Source: an uncultured Desulfuromonadales bacterium (GTDB lineage: Bacteria > Desulfobacterota > Desulfuromonadia > Desulfuromonadales > Geopsychrobacteraceae). From it: a stretch of 16,416 nucleotides of DNA. Of the stretch, positions 15,115 to 16,416 are shown piece by piece; the stretch's first letter is position 1, and each line of letters begins with the position of its first letter. The stretch is from the NCBI GenBank assembly GCA_945788205.1, contig CALZLE010000397.1, forward strand, positions 1 to 16,416, written 5' to 3'. The notes below the pieces were generated by a model. The model was not told the origin of the DNA. It searched no databases and worked only from the letters and a program-made list of their open reading frames with translations. A program made the translations under genes and the position numbers.

Positions 15115-15641
15115 TAGAGCACGTTGAATACATCTCGCTGCTCATTATCCCGCTGTTCATTCTGTTTACGGTTCTGTACGGAACCTTCAAGAAGGTCAGG
15201 GTCTATGACTCCTTCGTCGCGGGGGCCAAAGAAGGCCCGGCAATTATCCTGAACATATTTCCCTACCTTCTCACCATCTTCGTCGCTATTAAAGGGTTCC
15301 AGGCCTCAGGCGCTTTCGACTATGTTAGAAACGCCTTTTACAGCGTTTTTGCGTTTCTGGAAATTCCCATCGAAGCCGTCTCTATGGCGATCGTCAAGCC
15401 GCTCTCCGGAAGTGCCTCGACCGCGCTCTTTACTGACATCGTCAAAACCACCGGTGTGGAGTCCATGGCCACCCACATGTCGGCCATCATTATGGGGAGC
15501 GCCGAAACCACTTTTTATGTGCTGGCCGTTTATCTTGGTTCCGTCAGTATCAAGAAAACCCGCTATCTTGTGCCGGTCTGTCTGGTATCGGATTTTATCG
15601 GCATCGTTGTAGCCGTTGCTGTTGTGAGGTGGTTTTTCTAA
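15111..15641 (+). CDS. spmB: Spore maturation protein B-like membrane protein
   Basis: A 176-residue Gate-domain membrane protein of the SpmB family, the normal length. Visible marks are FKKVRVYDSFVAGAKEG, then GFQASGAF, IVKPLSGSAS, and MSAIIMGSAETTFYVLAVYLGSV with the family's GSAETTFY core, and a final hydrophobic helix. It is the partner of SpmA and probably forms a complex with it in the inner membrane. It starts at an ATG that overlaps the spmA stop (ATGA, 15111-15114), and the next gene starts immediately after its stop, so the unit is translationally coupled. Confidence 0.93.
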   Translation: MIEHVEYISLLIIPLFILFTVLYGTFKKVRVYDSFVAGAKEGPAIILNIFPYLLTIFVAIKGFQASGAFDYVRNAFYSVFAFLEIPIEAVSMAIVKPLSGSASTALFTDIVKTTGVESMATHMSAIIMGSAETTFYVLAVYLGSVSIKKTRYLVPVCLVSDFIGIVVAVAVVRWFF

Positions 15642-16355
15642 ATGTGCAGAGTTCTGGGTATCACCCATTTTAACTATTCCAGGCATCAGGAAATCATTGC
15701 ACAGTTCTGCGAGCTCGCGCGCAGCGGCGTTGTCATGGCCGAAGACCCGCCCGGTCACGAGGATGGCTGGGGGTTGGCCTTCTACCTGGAAGGAAAACTG
15801 ATCGTTCATAAAAGCGGCGTCAATCTGCTTGAAGAGACTGACAAAGTCCTCCAGATATTAAGCACAGCGGAAACCTCGCCGTTGATGATCCTGCATTTGC
15901 GCAAATCGGCCTGGGCGGACACTTCCAACACCCGGCACGCACATCCTTTTTACCTCGATAACACCGTGTTTTTTCATAACGGCGTGGTCTACGACTATCA
16001 GGGCCTGATTCCCGACATAAACCTACCGGGTCTCGACGCCGATGCCCGCGATACTGAGGTGCTCTTTTATCACGTGATGAGTGGTGCATCTCGGGATTTG
16101 GGCCAGGCTTTTCTTGATTCGTCTGCGCTTATCCAGCAGAAACACAAATTTTCGGCGCTGAATTGTCTGTTCAGCGATGGCGTGAAATTGTTCGCTTATC
16201 GTGATTATGCAAAAGAAGCCGACTACTACTCTCTCTACAAAGCCTGCTCGGAAGGCTCCTGCTTTATTTCATCCGAGCCTCTTGATAAAAACATCCGGTG
16301 GGAGTTGATGGCAAAGGAAGAATTTTTGGCGATTGATCTTGGAGACATGGCCTGA
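15642..16355 (+). CDS. Class II glutamine amidotransferase (YafJ-like)
   Basis: A 237-residue single-domain Ntn-type glutaminase. Cys2 directly follows the initiator Met (MCRVLGI) and becomes the N-terminal nucleophile. GHEDGWGLAFY (about 38-48), the HLRKSAWADTSNTRHAHPF block and the FFHNGVV block are the glutamine-binding and oxyanion elements of this fold. No synthase domain is attached, as in YafJ/EgtC-type proteins, so the ammonia acceptor is unknown. It starts on the base after the spmB stop, with GAGGTGG inside spmB as ribosome site. Co-transcription with the S66 peptidase and SpmAB suggests an amidation or hydrolysis step on a wall-related or gamma-glutamyl compound; that is inference. 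Confidence 0.9.
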   Translation: MCRVLGITHFNYSRHQEIIAQFCELARSGVVMAEDPPGHEDGWGLAFYLEGKLIVHKSGVNLLEETDKVLQILSTAETSPLMILHLRKSAWADTSNTRHAHPFYLDNTVFFHNGVVYDYQGLIPDINLPGLDADARDTEVLFYHVMSGASRDLGQAFLDSSALIQQKHKFSALNCLFSDGVKLFAYRDYAKEADYYSLYKACSEGSCFISSEPLDKNIRWELMAKEEFLAIDLGDMA

Positions 16356-16416
16356 TGACGCATAACCTTAGATGCTCTTCAAGAGACAGTTACATTGACC
16401 GGCTGAACTCTGAATA
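16355..16416 (+). CDS. Start of a further operon gene, cut by the window edge
   Basis: An ATG at 16355-16357 overlaps the stop of the amidotransferase gene (TGATG), and GGAG lies 10 bases upstream. Twenty polar codons stay open to the edge. The same tight coupling as in the rest of the operon makes a real gene plausible, but too little is present to suggest a product. Confidence 0.4.
   Translation, partial: MTHNLRCSSRDSYIDRLNSE

Overview
The window looks like chromosomal DNA of a Gram-negative bacterium, most likely a deltaproteobacterium of the Desulfuromonadales/Geobacter type. This is inferred from gene content and order, not from a marker gene. The clues are a CzcCBA-type pump followed by a P-II-like gene, an SpmA/SpmB pair next to a peptidoglycan carboxypeptidase, lipoproteins and outer-membrane channels, and a palindromic intergenic repeat of a kind I recall from these genomes. 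No rRNA, tRNA, transposase, phage gene or CRISPR array was found.

Layout. (1) 1-351, minus strand: the start of a secreted protein made of nearly identical 18-residue (54-bp) repeats, running off the left edge. (2) 352-1038: a stretch with no convincing gene. (3) 1039-1713, minus: an unrecognised lipoprotein. (4) 1954-8832, plus: a heavy-metal efflux operon. It encodes a small membrane-anchored or exported Cys-containing protein, the outer-membrane factor CzcC, the His/Asp-rich adaptor CzcB, the RND pump CzcA and a small P-II-like protein, and it ends at a strong intrinsic terminator. A ~125-bp palindromic repeat sits between czcB and czcA and has produced a false N-terminal extension of czcA. 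(5) 9077-~10267, plus: a decaying uup-like ABC-F ATPase gene (lost H-loop histidine, nonsense codon, missing 3' part). It converges on (6) an intact uup paralogue on the minus strand, 10352-12145. (7) 12260-12730: a regulatory and relic region with a broken small ORF behind an extended -10 promoter (minus), and an orphan terminator with a possible structured RNA (plus). (8) 12731-16416: a cell-envelope locus. A DUF1460 amidase-like protein (minus) diverges from a tightly coupled plus-strand operon: S66 LD-carboxypeptidase, SpmA, SpmB, a class II glutamine amidotransferase and the start of one more ORF. A perfect 11-bp inverted repeat lies between the divergent genes.

How the genes work together. 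CzcC, CzcB and CzcA should form a trans-envelope proton-driven metal exporter. The P-II-like protein, whose ribosome site lies in the end of czcA, is probably its cytosolic partner or regulator. In the right-hand locus two peptidoglycan hydrolase-type enzymes are linked to two nucleoside-recognition (Gate) domain membrane proteins, which suggests wall turnover or muropeptide recycling rather than sporulation.
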